Of a stretch of DNA of 64,000 nucleotides, positions 1 to 8,833 are shown piece by piece. Position 1 is the first letter of the stretch; every line of letters begins with the position of its first letter. Position numbers and translations under genes: made by a program. The stretch comes from Paenibacillus sacheonensis (lineage in GTDB: Bacteria; Bacillota; Bacilli; Paenibacillales; Paenibacillaceae), in NCBI RefSeq assembly GCF_009909195.1, contig NZ_JAAAMU010000013.1, forward strand, positions 1 to 64,000, in the 5' to 3' direction. The notes beneath the pieces were generated by a model that saw nothing but the letters and a program-made list of their open reading frames with translations, ran no database searches and had not been told where the DNA came from.

Positions 1-2
1 CG

Positions 3-530
3 CTTGCCGCGCGCGCCGCGGCAGAGCCCGAGGGCCGCCGCCGAAGCTGGGCGGCCCCGGGCTGGTTCGCGCCGCCCTTCGCCTACGGCGGCGCGAACCA
101 ATCCGGCATCCGGCTCCGCGTGATGCCGGGCGCCTGGTACGGGCAGTTCCGCGAAGCGGCCCGTACGGCGCTGAAGCGGGAGCGCTATCGCGTGGCTCCC
201 GCCTCCGACCGCATGGGGGTCCGCCTCTCCGGACCCCCGCTGGAACGAAGCGACAGCGCGGAACCGCTGTCGCACGGCGTCGTCGCCGGCACGATTCAGG
301 TGCCGGCCGGCGGGACGCCGATCATCCTCGCCGCCGATTGCCAAACCACCGGCGGCTACCCCATCATTGCCCATGTCGCAACGGTCGACTTGCCGCTGCT
401 CGCGCAGTGCAAGCCTGGCGACTGGGTCGCTTTCACGGAAATTACGCTGGCCCGGGCCCAGCAGCTGCACCTCGCCTTCGAGCGGGAGATGCGGCTGCTG
501 GCGGCTGCTTTGGCCATCCACGCTGTCTAA
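3..530 (+). CDS. pxpC: 5-oxoprolinase subunit C-like (biotin-dependent carboxyltransferase/KipA family), C-terminal part
   Basis: The frame is open from the window edge, so only the last ~175 residues are visible and the start is missing. The visible part holds the conserved C-terminal core of the KipA/PxpC family, including PPFAYGGANQSGIRLRV, a GTIQVPAGGTPIIL strand and the DCQTTGGYP signature. The family works with PxpA and PxpB in ATP-dependent cleavage of 5-oxoproline to glutamate; family members are often annotated as allophanate hydrolase subunit 2. A pxpA homologue follows immediately on the same strand, so the assignment rests on both sequence and context. Internal ATG codons (such as 120) are not credible starts, because conserved sequence continues upstream of them. 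Confidence 0.85.
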   Translation, partial: LAARAAAEPEGRRRSWAAPGWFAPPFAYGGANQSGIRLRVMPGAWYGQFREAARTALKRERYRVAPASDRMGVRLSGPPLERSDSAEPLSHGVVAGTIQVPAGGTPIILAADCQTTGGYPIIAHVATVDLPLLAQCKPGDWVAFTEITLARAQQLHLAFEREMRLLAAALAIHAV

Positions 531-589
531 CCTGCTCCGAAGCGAGAAGAGAGGAGCGTCTGCAAATCGAAAGCATACATAATGACACC

Positions 590-1363
590 TTGCCGGGTCC
601 ATGCCGGCAAATCGACTTGAACTGCGATTTCGGAGAAAGCTACGGCACGTATACGTTCGGTCAAGACGAAGCGCTGCTTGCCTTCGTCACGTCCGTCAAT
701 ATTGCCTGCGGCTTTCACGCCGGCGATCCGCATACGATCCGCGAAGCGGCGGAACGCGCCGTCGCGGCCGGGGCGGCGATCGGCGCGCATCCGGGCCTCC
801 CGGACCGTCTTGGCTTTGGCCGCCGCGAGATGGCGCTCGCGCCGCAGGACGTCTACGACTATACGCTGTACCAGATCGGCGCGCTCGAAGGTTTCGTGCG
901 CGCCGCCGGCGGCAGACTGCATCATGTCAAGCCGCACGGCGCGCTCTATCATATGGCCGGCCGTTCGCCCGAACTTGCCGATGCGTTCGTGCGGGCTGTC
1001 CGCGCATTCGACCCGGAGCTGATGCTGTACGCGCAATGGGGAAGCGCGCTGCTCGCGGAAGCGGACCGTCAGGGCCTGCGCCGCGCGGCGGAGATTTTCG
1101 CGGACCGCACGTACCGGACGGACGGCAGCTTAACGCCAAGATCGGAGCCGAACGCCGTGCACCTTCGCGCGGAAGATGCGCTTGCCCAGACGATCACGAT
1201 CATTACCGAAGGCCATATCGAGATCGGCGGCGCTCGCATACCCATGCAGGGAGATACGGTATGCCTGCACGGCGACGGGCCGCACGCGGCAGCATTCGCC
1301 GCTCGCCTTCATGAAGGGCTTCTTTCAGCAAACATCGAATTACGACCGCCTCATCGTCCATAA
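590..1363 (+). CDS. pxpA: 5-oxoprolinase subunit A (LamB/YcsF family)
   Basis: The protein shows the hallmark IDLNCDFGESYG opening, then NIACGFHAGDP, GAHPGLPD and VKPHGALYH blocks that carry the family's active-site residues, and a C-terminal PMQGDTVCLHGDGP. It is about 255 residues, the normal size. It acts with PxpBC in 5-oxoproline hydrolysis in the cytoplasm. The start is unclear: no ATG lies in frame near the conserved N terminus. TTG at 590 is the conventional choice but lacks a well-spaced ribosome site, while AGGAG at 552-556 sits just before a CTG at 560. The gene lies directly downstream of pxpC, so translational coupling is likely. Confidence 0.88.
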   Translation: MPGPCRQIDLNCDFGESYGTYTFGQDEALLAFVTSVNIACGFHAGDPHTIREAAERAVAAGAAIGAHPGLPDRLGFGRREMALAPQDVYDYTLYQIGALEGFVRAAGGRLHHVKPHGALYHMAGRSPELADAFVRAVRAFDPELMLYAQWGSALLAEADRQGLRRAAEIFADRTYRTDGSLTPRSEPNAVHLRAEDALAQTITIITEGHIEIGGARIPMQGDTVCLHGDGPHAAAFAARLHEGLLSANIELRPPHRP

Positions 1364-1415
1364 ACCGGCATAAGGCACGCACCCATCATGGACTAACTTG
1401 TTGAAGGAGGACGTT

Positions 1416-3542
1416 ATGTCGATAAACCGGGCGGAAAAAATTACGATGGGTACCGCATTTGCCGCTATTGTTAGTTTTGTTCTCCTGCGAGTTTTCCATC
1501 GCGGACTGTATGGGTCGATCCCGGCGCAATCCTACCTGTTCCTTCATTCCGGCATGGAACTGCTAAGCTTTGCTCTCTGTTTCACGATGCTGGTACTGGG
1601 CTGCTTGTTTTACTTCCCCTCGTTCTCGAAGCATCAGCTGTACCTGGCGGCATTGTTCGGGGCGGTCGGGATCTTCGAAATGCTCCATGGGCTGACTGCT
1701 GAAGGCATGCCGTTCTATCGGATGATCGGCGGGGCGATGCCGCTGTCGCTGCTTTTTACGCTGACGGCGCAGCTGGCCGGAGCCGTCGGAGTACTCGTTA
1801 TTCTGAGTCGCGGCGATGTCCCGGTGCCGGCCGGAAGACGATTGCCCGTCATCCTGATCGGAATCGGCCTTGCTAGCGCAGCAGCGGCGGTCTACTTTCA
1901 GCTGCCGCAGCATGCCGTGCCACTCTTGGATTCGGAACGAAGCGTGAAGATGCTGCGCTTCGCGGCTCAAACGGTGGTTGCTTTCGCTTATTTCGGCGCG
2001 TTGAGCATCGTGTTGTTCCGTAATCGGAACGAACGTCCGCAGGCATTGTTGACGATTATTCTATCGCTCGCTTTCTTGCTGCTATCGGCGCTCCAATTCA
2101 TGCTGAGCGCCCATCCGCATGACAGCGATTTTCTAATCGGCCATGCGTATAAGCTGGCGGGCTACTTCTTCCTGATGAACGGCATGTATGCCATGGCGAT
2201 CGGGGAGCCATTGCGGCAGTACGGGCACTCGGAATCCCGCATTCATTTGCTGTCCAATTACGATGAGCTGACCGGTTTATCCAATCGCCGGCTGCTGAAG
2301 GAGCAGCTGAACGAGGAGCTGAAGCAGGCACGGTCGTCCAACAGCCGCCTTGCCGTCTTCCTGCTCGATATCGACCGCTTCAAGACGATCAACGACGCGC
2401 TGGGGCATTCCTTCGGCGACCGGATCCTGCAGGCCGTCTCCGATCGGCTGCGGCTTGCGGCAAGCAAAGCGAACCGCCTCTATCGGATGGGCGGCGACGA
2501 ATTCGCCCTGCTCATGCCGGACGTGGACAAGGAAGGGGAGCCGATCGAGCAGCGAGCGAAAGCGATTATGGGTCTGTTCGATGCCCCGTTCGTGCTCGAT
2601 GAAGCCGAATACCATATTACGATCAGCCTCGGCATCTCGTTCTATCCTCAGGACGGGGACAGCGTCGATGTCCTGCTCAAGAACGCGGATACGGCGCTGT
2701 ATTCGGCGAAGGCGCATCGCAACGAGTTCTCGAGCTACGAGCCCGAGATGAACCGCGGCGCGCAGGATCGGCTGCGTCTCGAAAGCGATCTGCGCCGCGC
2801 GATCGATGAGGAGCAGTTTGCGCTGGCCTATCAGCCGCTCGTGAACTTAAACAGCGGCAAGGTCGTCGGCGTGGAAGCGCTGGTACGCTGGCATCATCCG
2901 AAGCGGGGGTTGCTGCCGCCGGGAGAATTCATTCCGCTGACGGAAGAGAACGGACTCATCCTGCAGCTTGGCGAATGGGTGCTGGGCGCGGCCTGCAGGC
3001 AGAACAAAGCCTGGCAGGATTCGGGTCTTCCCCCGATGATGATGTCGGTCAATCTGTCGATGCGCCAGTTCAGGCAGCAGCAGCTGGCGGAACGGATCAA
3101 GGAGATTCTGGAGCAATCCGGCATGCCGCCGCAATACTTGGAGCTGGAGATTACGGAGAGCATGACGAGCGACGTAGAGTTCGCGGCAGAGACGCTGTCC
3201 AGCTTGAAGGAGCTGGGCGTTCAGATCAGCATCGACGATTTTGGGACCGGCTACAGCTCGTTGGTCTCGCTCAAGCGATTCCCGATCGACAAGCTGAAGA
3301 TCGACCGGAGCTTCGTGAACGATCTGGCGCAGGGCGGCAGCGACGCGGCGATCATCCAGACCATTACGACGATGGCCAAGACGCTGAAGCTCAAGGTAAC
3401 CGCCGAAGGCGTGGAGAACGACGAGCAAATTCAGCTGCTGCGCGAGCGCAACTGCGAGGAAGCGCAGGGCTACTATTATACGCGGCCGATCCCGGCGAAT
3501 TTATTCGAGAATTGGTTCAGGCATCGCAGCCAGACGGCTTGA
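1416..3542 (+). CDS. membrane-bound GGDEF-EAL cyclic-di-GMP protein with MASE3-like sensor
   Basis: A 708-residue bifunctional c-di-GMP protein. Residues ~1-270 form a multi-helix membrane sensor resembling MASE3 (an HSGMELLSFAL helix, then FEMLHGLTAEGMPFY). A GGDEF domain follows with an intact GGDEF near residue 358. The C-terminal EAL domain has EAL near 486, EITES, DDFGTGYSSL, KLKIDRSF and AEGVEND, so the phosphodiesterase set looks complete. The RxxD product-inhibition site normally five residues before GGDEF is absent (SKAN there). The start at 1416 is chosen for AAGGAGG at 1404-1410; an in-frame TTG at 1398 lies upstream of that site. Whether it makes or breaks c-di-GMP cannot be told from sequence. 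Confidence 0.9.
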   Translation: MSINRAEKITMGTAFAAIVSFVLLRVFHRGLYGSIPAQSYLFLHSGMELLSFALCFTMLVLGCLFYFPSFSKHQLYLAALFGAVGIFEMLHGLTAEGMPFYRMIGGAMPLSLLFTLTAQLAGAVGVLVILSRGDVPVPAGRRLPVILIGIGLASAAAAVYFQLPQHAVPLLDSERSVKMLRFAAQTVVAFAYFGALSIVLFRNRNERPQALLTIILSLAFLLLSALQFMLSAHPHDSDFLIGHAYKLAGYFFLMNGMYAMAIGEPLRQYGHSESRIHLLSNYDELTGLSNRRLLKEQLNEELKQARSSNSRLAVFLLDIDRFKTINDALGHSFGDRILQAVSDRLRLAASKANRLYRMGGDEFALLMPDVDKEGEPIEQRAKAIMGLFDAPFVLDEAEYHITISLGISFYPQDGDSVDVLLKNADTALYSAKAHRNEFSSYEPEMNRGAQDRLRLESDLRRAIDEEQFALAYQPLVNLNSGKVVGVEALVRWHHPKRGLLPPGEFIPLTEENGLILQLGEWVLGAACRQNKAWQDSGLPPMMMSVNLSMRQFRQQQLAERIKEILEQSGMPPQYLELEITESMTSDVEFAAETLSSLKELGVQISIDDFGTGYSSLVSLKRFPIDKLKIDRSFVNDLAQGGSDAAIIQTITTMAKTLKLKVTAEGVENDEQIQLLRERNCEEAQGYYYTRPIPANLFENWFRHRSQTA

Positions 3543-3566
3543 ACCTTCGATAGGAGGCTGCAGCCG

Positions 3567-3979
3567 ATGAATGAGCGGCGGTTTACGGTCTTTATTTACG
3601 GATCGCTTCTTCCGGGACAGGCGAATCATCATGTGGCGGCTCCGTTTATCCGCGATCAGGAGCCGGGCCGGATTCGCGGCCGCCTGGTCGATTGCGGTTC
3701 CTATCCCGCGCTGCTGCGCGACGAAGAGGCCGATGCGGACGGTATGGCGGTTCGCGGGTTATGGATCACGGTCGATGAACAAGGGCTCAGGCAGATGGAC
3801 GAGCTGGAAGCGTTCTACGGATCGAAGAGGAGAATGATTACGAGCGCGTATGGGCTGTCGATCTGGAGTCATCGGCAAGGCAAGGTTGGGTATACGTGTG
3901 GGAGAAGCCGCGGGACTGCCCGGCCATCGAGGAGTCGTATTGGCCGGACTATGCAGCCCGCAGGGCAGAATTGCAATAA
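3567..3979 (+). pseudogene. gamma-glutamylcyclotransferase-like gene with a single-base frameshift
   Basis: The first ~84 codons encode a GGCT/AIG2-like fold with the FIYGSLLPGQANHH substrate loop. Reading then breaks at 3819-3822. Moving to the other frame from 3821 restores a sensible tail (EENDYERVWAVDLESS, then WPDYAARRAELQ) ending at the TAA at 3977-3979. One missing A in GGA(A)TCGAAGAG would rejoin the two frames as DELEAFYGIEEENDYER. No slippery heptamer is visible, so programmed shifting is unlikely. It is either a genuine recent mutation or a sequencing error. A ribosome site (AGGAGGC at 3552-3558) precedes the start. Confidence 0.75.
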
Positions 3980-3982
3980 GAG

Positions 3983-4726
3983 CTATTTGCCTGTGAAGGC
4001 AGGGGATATGGTAATGGAGAAGGGAAATAATTCGTCACGCTCAGCGGCATCGTCGCTGAGCGTTTTTGCGTTATTCATCGTATGAATGACTCCGAATGCC
4101 AAGAGCATGAAGGCCATGGTGATAAAGACGACCCGTTTAATCAGATGTATGGTCGACGTGCCGTCATCCCGGTGAATGCGCCGGTGACGGACCGATTGCC
4201 GCCATATCAGTACGGCGGGCGACATGAGTACGAACAAGCCGATAACCAGCATTTGCTTCCGAAGCGCCATGCCAAGCGGGAAAACATTGATGGAGGCGTA
4301 CAGAAGCGCTTCGATGACGAGTACCTGAATCGGTACGACAAGTCTCACTTCGGAGGCGGCACGGCGTTTCGTGCGGCTGATCGCCGCTTCCGATTCGCGG
4401 GGCCGCAGCTTGGCCAGCTGAAGCAGGCGGGGGAGCGAGAAGAAGGCGATGGCGATCGTGGGGACCACGATGAGCGTCAGGAACAGCAGCGCCGAGTCAA
4501 GGACGAACCAGCTGCGATACGAATACGTCGCAATGAGCATGGTTACTTTTCCGATGGAGATCAGCGTCATCAAACCGATCAAGGCCAGCGTCGCGAGGGA
4601 TGTGCGCTGCAGCGATTCTTCCGTTTTGCGGAAAGCAAGACTGCCCGACAAGAAGCCTGCGCATAACGCGAGCAGGAGCAGCAGGACGGCTAAAGCCGCA
4701 TTAATGACATAAATTTGTTGAGACAT
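3983..4726 (-). CDS. six-helix membrane protein of unknown function
   Basis: A 247-residue hydrophobic protein with about six predicted transmembrane segments: one at residues ~4-28, then around TLALIGLMTLI, LLFLTLIVVPTIAIAFF, VLVIEALLYASINVF, MLVIGLFVLMSPAVLIW and VVFITMAFMLLAFGVI. A basic cytoplasmic loop (RPRESEAAISRTKRR) lies in the middle. I do not recognise the family. The ATG at 4726 is preferred because GAGGG lies about eight bases upstream; an in-frame GTG at 4747 lies before that site. Its 3' end overlaps a hairpin that can terminate the convergent gene, so the two genes share their 3' region. Confidence 0.7.
   Translation of the reverse strand: MSQQIYVINAALAVLLLLLALCAGFLSGSLAFRKTEESLQRTSLATLALIGLMTLISIGKVTMLIATYSYRSWFVLDSALLFLTLIVVPTIAIAFFSLPRLLQLAKLRPRESEAAISRTKRRAASEVRLVVPIQVLVIEALLYASINVFPLGMALRKQMLVIGLFVLMSPAVLIWRQSVRHRRIHRDDGTSTIHLIKRVVFITMAFMLLAFGVIHTMNNAKTLSDDAAERDELFPFSITISPAFTGK
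4038..4067 (+). terminator. intrinsic terminator after the GGCT-like gene
   Basis: CGCTCAGCG pairs with CGCTGAGCG across a short loop and is followed by TTTTT. It lies inside the last codons of the convergent membrane gene, which is unusual but possible for a shared 3' end. Confidence 0.7.
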
Positions 4727-5179
4727 ATGTGATACCCTCTTTTCCACGATCGTTCTTCATCAAGTGTACACGGATGTCCGGAAAGCGTGATAACGGCTGC
4801 AGTCTGGTTTTGCGGCTGGACTTTAGTCTTGCGCGTCAATGTTCGGCAGCGGAGTTACGGTTTCGGTCCGGTACTGCGTTCGCGATACCCGTTGTAGGCG
4901 GTGAAACGCTTCGTAACTTGGATGAATGGTGGCGGATAGCCGAGTCCCTTCGCAATCGATTACGACGCCGATTCCTTGCGCGGCGGAGGCTTGTAGCCTA
5001 TCCGTGCGTCGAATCGGCTTCGGGGGAGACGGCGGCTTCTGGAAGCTTCCGTAAGCAGCAAGCATAGAATGAGATGATACGTACAAGTCTAAGCGGCTTC
5101 TTTACGTATTGTACCATGAAGGGAGCATTTCCCGAAACGTTCTAATCATGTCCAACTCGCTCGGGCCGCATTCGCGCGC
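4727..5179. other. intergenic stretch without a supported gene
   Basis: About 450 bases between the membrane protein start and the nrdB terminator. Two overlapping open frames of 87-112 codons exist on opposite strands, but neither has a ribosome site or recognisable protein features. The promoter of the minus-strand membrane gene must lie at the low-coordinate end; I could not place it convincingly. Confidence 0.5.
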
Positions 5180-5222
5180 AAAAAACCGCCTCCTGCCCTT
5201 GAGACGGGCCAGGAAGCGGTCG
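5178..5222 (-). terminator. intrinsic terminator after nrdB
   Basis: On the minus strand ACCGCTTCCTGGCCC pairs with GGGCAGGAGGCGGT and runs into TTTTTT. It sits 15-60 bases after the nrdB stop codon and ends the nrdAB transcription unit. Confidence 0.88.
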
Positions 5223-5236
5223 ATGAAGGATCGGTT

Positions 5237-6274
5237 TTACAGATCGCCCCAGTTGAGGTTGGACGATTTGCTGTAGTTCGTGACCTTCTGTTCGAAGAAG
5301 TCGGTTTTCATGCCGTTCATGTTGCTGAAGCTTTCAACCCATCTCATGGGATGTTCGACGATCTCCGGATACAAGATGTCCAGGTTCAGCTTGCGCAGCC
5401 GTTCGTTGGACAAGAACTTGATGTAGTGCTCGATGATCTCGTCGGTGAGGCCTGGAATTTGGTTGTTCGTGATGTATTGTCCCCACTCGATTTCATGTTC
5501 CACCGCAGTGCGCATCATTTGACGCAGCTCTTCGATCAGAACCGGCGTGAACATGTCGGCGTTTTCCTTGCGGATCTCCCGGAAAATCCCTTGGAACAAG
5601 GCCAGGTGAGTCAGCTCGTCGCGCTGAATGTATTTGATTTCGGATACCGTTCCGAGCATCTTGCCTTGACGGCCCAGGGCATAGAAGAAGCTGAAGCCGC
5701 TGTAGAAATAGATGCCTTCCAGGATATAGTTAGCCATAATCGTCTTGATCAGGTTCTGCGAAGACGGATTGGCAATAAAATTCTCATACAGGTCGGTAAT
5801 GAACCGATTGCGTTTCAGCAAATTCTTATCTTCACGCCACAAGTTATAAATCTGGTCGCGCACCTCCGGCGCGCAAACGCTGTCTAAGATGTAGGAATAG
5901 GATTGGCTGTGGACGGCTTCCTGGAATGTCTGAACGGTCAGACAGAGGTTAACTTCGGGTGCGGTAATGTACTCGTTGATATTCGGCAGATTCGCCGTTT
6001 GCAGCGAATCCAGGAAGATCAGAAAGCTGATGATTTTATCGTAGCTGTTACGCTCGGAGAGCGACAGGTTTTTGTAGTCTTTGGCATCCTGGGAGAGCGG
6101 AATTTCTTCCGGAATCCAGAAGTTGTTCATCATGTTGCGGTACATCTTCGTGGCCCAGTCGTATTTCACGTTGTTCAGCTCGATGAGGTTCGTGGTGTTG
6201 CCGCCGATCATGCGGCGCTTACCCCAGTCGCGGTCGCCGTCTTCGTTGAAAAGTTTCTTCTTCTGCAGTTCCAT
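5237..6274 (-). CDS. nrdB: class I ribonucleoside-diphosphate reductase, beta subunit
   Basis: The 345-residue radical subunit of aerobic ribonucleotide reductase. Iron ligands and the radical tyrosine are visible: Asp in FLIFLDSLQ, Glu and His in FQEAVHSQSY (the final Tyr is the radical position), Glu in LEGIYFYSGF, and Glu/His in IQRDELTHL. It pairs with NrdA to reduce NDPs to dNDPs. It follows nrdA by 239 bases on the same strand, an unusually long gap filled by a strong inverted repeat. AAGGAGG precedes the ATG, about 11 bases away. Length and motifs are complete. Confidence 0.95.
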   Translation of the reverse strand: MELQKKKLFNEDGDRDWGKRRMIGGNTTNLIELNNVKYDWATKMYRNMMNNFWIPEEIPLSQDAKDYKNLSLSERNSYDKIISFLIFLDSLQTANLPNINEYITAPEVNLCLTVQTFQEAVHSQSYSYILDSVCAPEVRDQIYNLWREDKNLLKRNRFITDLYENFIANPSSQNLIKTIMANYILEGIYFYSGFSFFYALGRQGKMLGTVSEIKYIQRDELTHLALFQGIFREIRKENADMFTPVLIEELRQMMRTAVEHEIEWGQYITNNQIPGLTDEIIEHYIKFLSNERLRKLNLDILYPEIVEHPMRWVESFSNMNGMKTDFFEQKVTNYSKSSNLNWGDL

Positions 6275-6403
6275 GAAATGGGCTGCCTCCTTCTATTCCT
6301 GCTGTTCCTCTGCTCTAATAAGTGGTTGCAGATCTTTTGTAATTGCCGAGAATTAATGAAGCCCGGAGGGCGAAACGGAGTCGGAGAAACGTAAGTGGTC
6401 GCC

Positions 6404-6460
6404 TTGTAACCGGATTATAACCATTTCTGAATTCACCAATTCAAAATAATCCGGTTACAA
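6404..6460. repeat. perfect 15-bp inverted repeat between nrdA and nrdB
   Basis: TTGTAACCGGATTAT (6404-6418) is exactly inverted at 6446-6460. The 27-base loop contains a second small palindrome, TGAATT-CACC-AATTCA. No T-run follows on either strand, so it is not a classical terminator. It could be a processing or mRNA-stability hairpin, or a protein site, affecting the nrdA:nrdB ratio. Confidence 0.8.
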
Positions 6461-6513
6461 CAGCGATCGGAGACCCGTTTTCGCCAGCAGGGCGAATTTT
6501 ATTCTCGGATTGC

Positions 6514-8739
6514 TTATGAGCTGCAGCTCACGCAATCCTCGACTTCGAGGCTCTTATTGCGGCAATAGTAAACGGTTTTCAGCCCGTTTTCCCATGCGGA
6601 CATATACAGATCCATGAACTCTTTCGCCGAGTAGTTCGGCGTGATGTACAGGTTGAACGATTGCGCCTGATCGATATGGCGCTGACGGCGGCCCGCGGCG
6701 CGGATGCTCCAGTGTTGATCGATCGTGTGCGCTTCCTTGTAGTACCAGAACGTTTCTTCGTTCAGGTTAGGCGCCGTTTGCGGGATGACCGCGTTCTTCT
6801 TCTCTTCCACGAAGAACTTGTTGAAGATCGGATCGATGCCTGCCGTAGAGCCGGCGATCAGCGACGTAGAAGCCGTAGGCGCGATGGCGAACATCCAAGC
6901 GTTGCGGACGCCGTGCTCGGCTACGTCTTTCTTTAGCTTCTGCCAGTGCGGGGCATCGTAACCGCGCTGCTCGAAATAAGCGCCGGTCTGCCATTCGCTG
7001 CCTTCGAATACGCGGTAAGCGCCTTTTTCCTTGGCGATTTCCATCGATGCTTTGACGGCGCAGTAGTTGATCCACTCGTACAGCTCGTCGGCGCGGTCCA
7101 GATGCTCTTCGGATTCCCAGGCGATGGCGTTCAAAGCAAGCCATTGATGGTAGCCGCTCGTGCCGAGGCCGACGGCGCGGTACTTCTTATTCGTGATTTC
7201 CGCTTGCGGAATCGGATAGTGGTTCAAGTCGATGACGTTGTCCATCATGCGCATTTGGCAGCTGACGACCTCCGCGATCTCTTCCTTGGAGCGCGTGCGT
7301 CCAAGATTGAGGGAAGAGAGATTGCAGACGACGTAGTCGCCGGATTTCACTTGCGTCGAGATAATGCCGTCCTCGTGAGTCGTCGAGATATACTCCGTCG
7401 GGCTCATGTTTTGGCAGATCTCGGTGCACAGGTTGGAGCAATATACGATACCTTTGTGCTTGTTCGGATTCGCGCGGTTAACGGTATCGCGATAGAAGAT
7501 GAACGGCGTACCCGTCTCGAACGAGCTGGCCAGGATCCGTTTCATGATCTCGATGGCCGGCACTTCTTCGCGGGAGAGCTCGGGATGGTTCACGCACTCT
7601 TCGTAACGGCGTTCCCACTCTTCGCCCCATGCGTCTTCGAGGGCAAAGCCCAAGTAGCTGCGCACTTCATGCGGGTCGAACAAGTACCAGGAATCACGCT
7701 CCTGCACTTTGCGCATGAACAGATCGGGGATACAGACGCCCGGGAAGATATCATGCGCCTTCATCCGATCGTCGCCGTTGTTCGTTTTCAAGTTCAGGAA
7801 GTCGAAAATATCTTTATGCCATACGTCGAGGTAGACGGCGACGGCGCCGGAACGAACGCCAAGCTGATCGACCGCGACGGCCGTGTTGTTGTAGTTCTTG
7901 ATCCAAGGTACGACACCGCCGGCAACGCCTTTAAATCCGCGAATGTTGGAGCCGCGGCTGCGCACTTTGCCGATGTAGATGCCCATGCCGCCGCCGAATT
8001 TGGATACTTGGGCGAAGCTGGAGTCGACATTGTAAATACCCCACAGATTGTCGGGAACCGTATCGATGAAGCAGCTCGACAGCTGGTGGAACGGCTTGCG
8101 CGCATTGGCGAGCGTCGGCGTGGCGACCGTCATCTGCAGGCGGCTCAGCACGTCGTAGAACTTGCGGGCCCAGCCCAGCTTGTCTTCTTCTTTCATAGCC
8201 AAATGCATCGCTACGCCCATGAACAGCTCTTGCGGCAGTTCAAGCACGTCGCCGCCGAAGCTCTTAATGAGATAACGGTCAGCCAGCGTCTTCAGGCCGA
8301 TGTAGTTGAACAAGTAATCGCGTTCCGGGGCAATGTAATTGCCAAGCTCGCGGATTTCGTCGCGGGAATAGTGTTCCAATATGTAGCTGCCGTATAAGCC
8401 TTTATCGGTCAGGTACGTGATCAGAGAGTAGAAATCACCGTATCCGAAATAACCGTATTTGCGGTTGATCGCGGATTCTTTATAGAGATCGTACACGAGA
8501 AGCTTGGCCGCAACATACTGCCAATTCGGTTGTTCGATGCTGGTTTTCTCCACCGCAACCTGCGTCAGCGTACGTTGAATTTCTTTGGTCGTGATGTTGT
8601 TGCGGAAATACGGAAGCAGAGCTGTTTCCAGTTCCAGCGGATCGCAATCGCTGTAACCGTCACACGCGAAATCAATGACTTTCTTCAGCTTGGAAAAGAT
8701 AAGTTCTTCTTTCTGTCCATTCCTTTTAATGATATCCAC
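6514..8739 (-). CDS. nrdA: class I ribonucleoside-diphosphate reductase, alpha subunit
   Basis: The catalytic subunit of ribonucleotide reductase. It has an N-terminal ATP-cone (VDIIKRNGQKEELIF onward), the substrate-site Cys in LSSCFID, the radical-site triad in NLCTEI, the partner Cys in VVCNLSSLNLG and the C-terminal redox pair in EDCVSCSS. Two starts are possible. GTG at 8790 gives 758 residues but lies inside an NrdR operator; GTG at 8739 (741 residues) follows AAGGAG by about 12 bases and starts at the ATP-cone. I prefer 8739. Regulation by NrdR is strongly suggested by the paired boxes just upstream. Confidence 0.93.
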   Translation of the reverse strand: MDIIKRNGQKEELIFSKLKKVIDFACDGYSDCDPLELETALLPYFRNNITTKEIQRTLTQVAVEKTSIEQPNWQYVAAKLLVYDLYKESAINRKYGYFGYGDFYSLITYLTDKGLYGSYILEHYSRDEIRELGNYIAPERDYLFNYIGLKTLADRYLIKSFGGDVLELPQELFMGVAMHLAMKEEDKLGWARKFYDVLSRLQMTVATPTLANARKPFHQLSSCFIDTVPDNLWGIYNVDSSFAQVSKFGGGMGIYIGKVRSRGSNIRGFKGVAGGVVPWIKNYNNTAVAVDQLGVRSGAVAVYLDVWHKDIFDFLNLKTNNGDDRMKAHDIFPGVCIPDLFMRKVQERDSWYLFDPHEVRSYLGFALEDAWGEEWERRYEECVNHPELSREEVPAIEIMKRILASSFETGTPFIFYRDTVNRANPNKHKGIVYCSNLCTEICQNMSPTEYISTTHEDGIISTQVKSGDYVVCNLSSLNLGRTRSKEEIAEVVSCQMRMMDNVIDLNHYPIPQAEITNKKYRAVGLGTSGYHQWLALNAIAWESEEHLDRADELYEWINYCAVKASMEIAKEKGAYRVFEGSEWQTGAYFEQRGYDAPHWQKLKKDVAEHGVRNAWMFAIAPTASTSLIAGSTAGIDPIFNKFFVEEKKNAVIPQTAPNLNEETFWYYKEAHTIDQHWSIRAAGRRQRHIDQAQSFNLYITPNYSAKEFMDLYMSAWENGLKTVYYCRNKSLEVEDCVSCSS

Positions 8740-8786
8740 GGGCAGAGCCACTCCTTGTCGAAGGTTGTCGTCCGACAACCCGTTAT

Positions 8787-8833
8787 ACACAATATGTTGT
8801 AAGTACTACCATAAGTTACACCGATATATAGTG
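8787..8833 (-). promoter_or_regulatory. tandem NrdR boxes upstream of nrdA
   Basis: Box 1 (8787-8802, ACACAATATGTTGTAA) and box 2 (8818-8833, ACACCGATATATAGTG) both resemble the NrdR consensus acaCtAtATaTtGTgt. Their centres are 31 bases apart, the three-turn spacing typical of NrdR operators. They lie between the nrdA promoter region and coding start, as expected for repression by ATP/dATP-bound NrdR. Confidence 0.82.

Noticed and set aside
3815-3830. Programmed -1 frameshift in the GGCT-like gene
   Set aside because: No X-XXY-YYZ slippery heptamer or downstream stimulatory stem is evident, and a single base change restores a normal frame.
4823-5086. Small ORFs on both strands upstream of the nrdB terminator
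   Set aside because: No ribosome site, no recognisable composition or motif, and they overlap each other on opposite strands.
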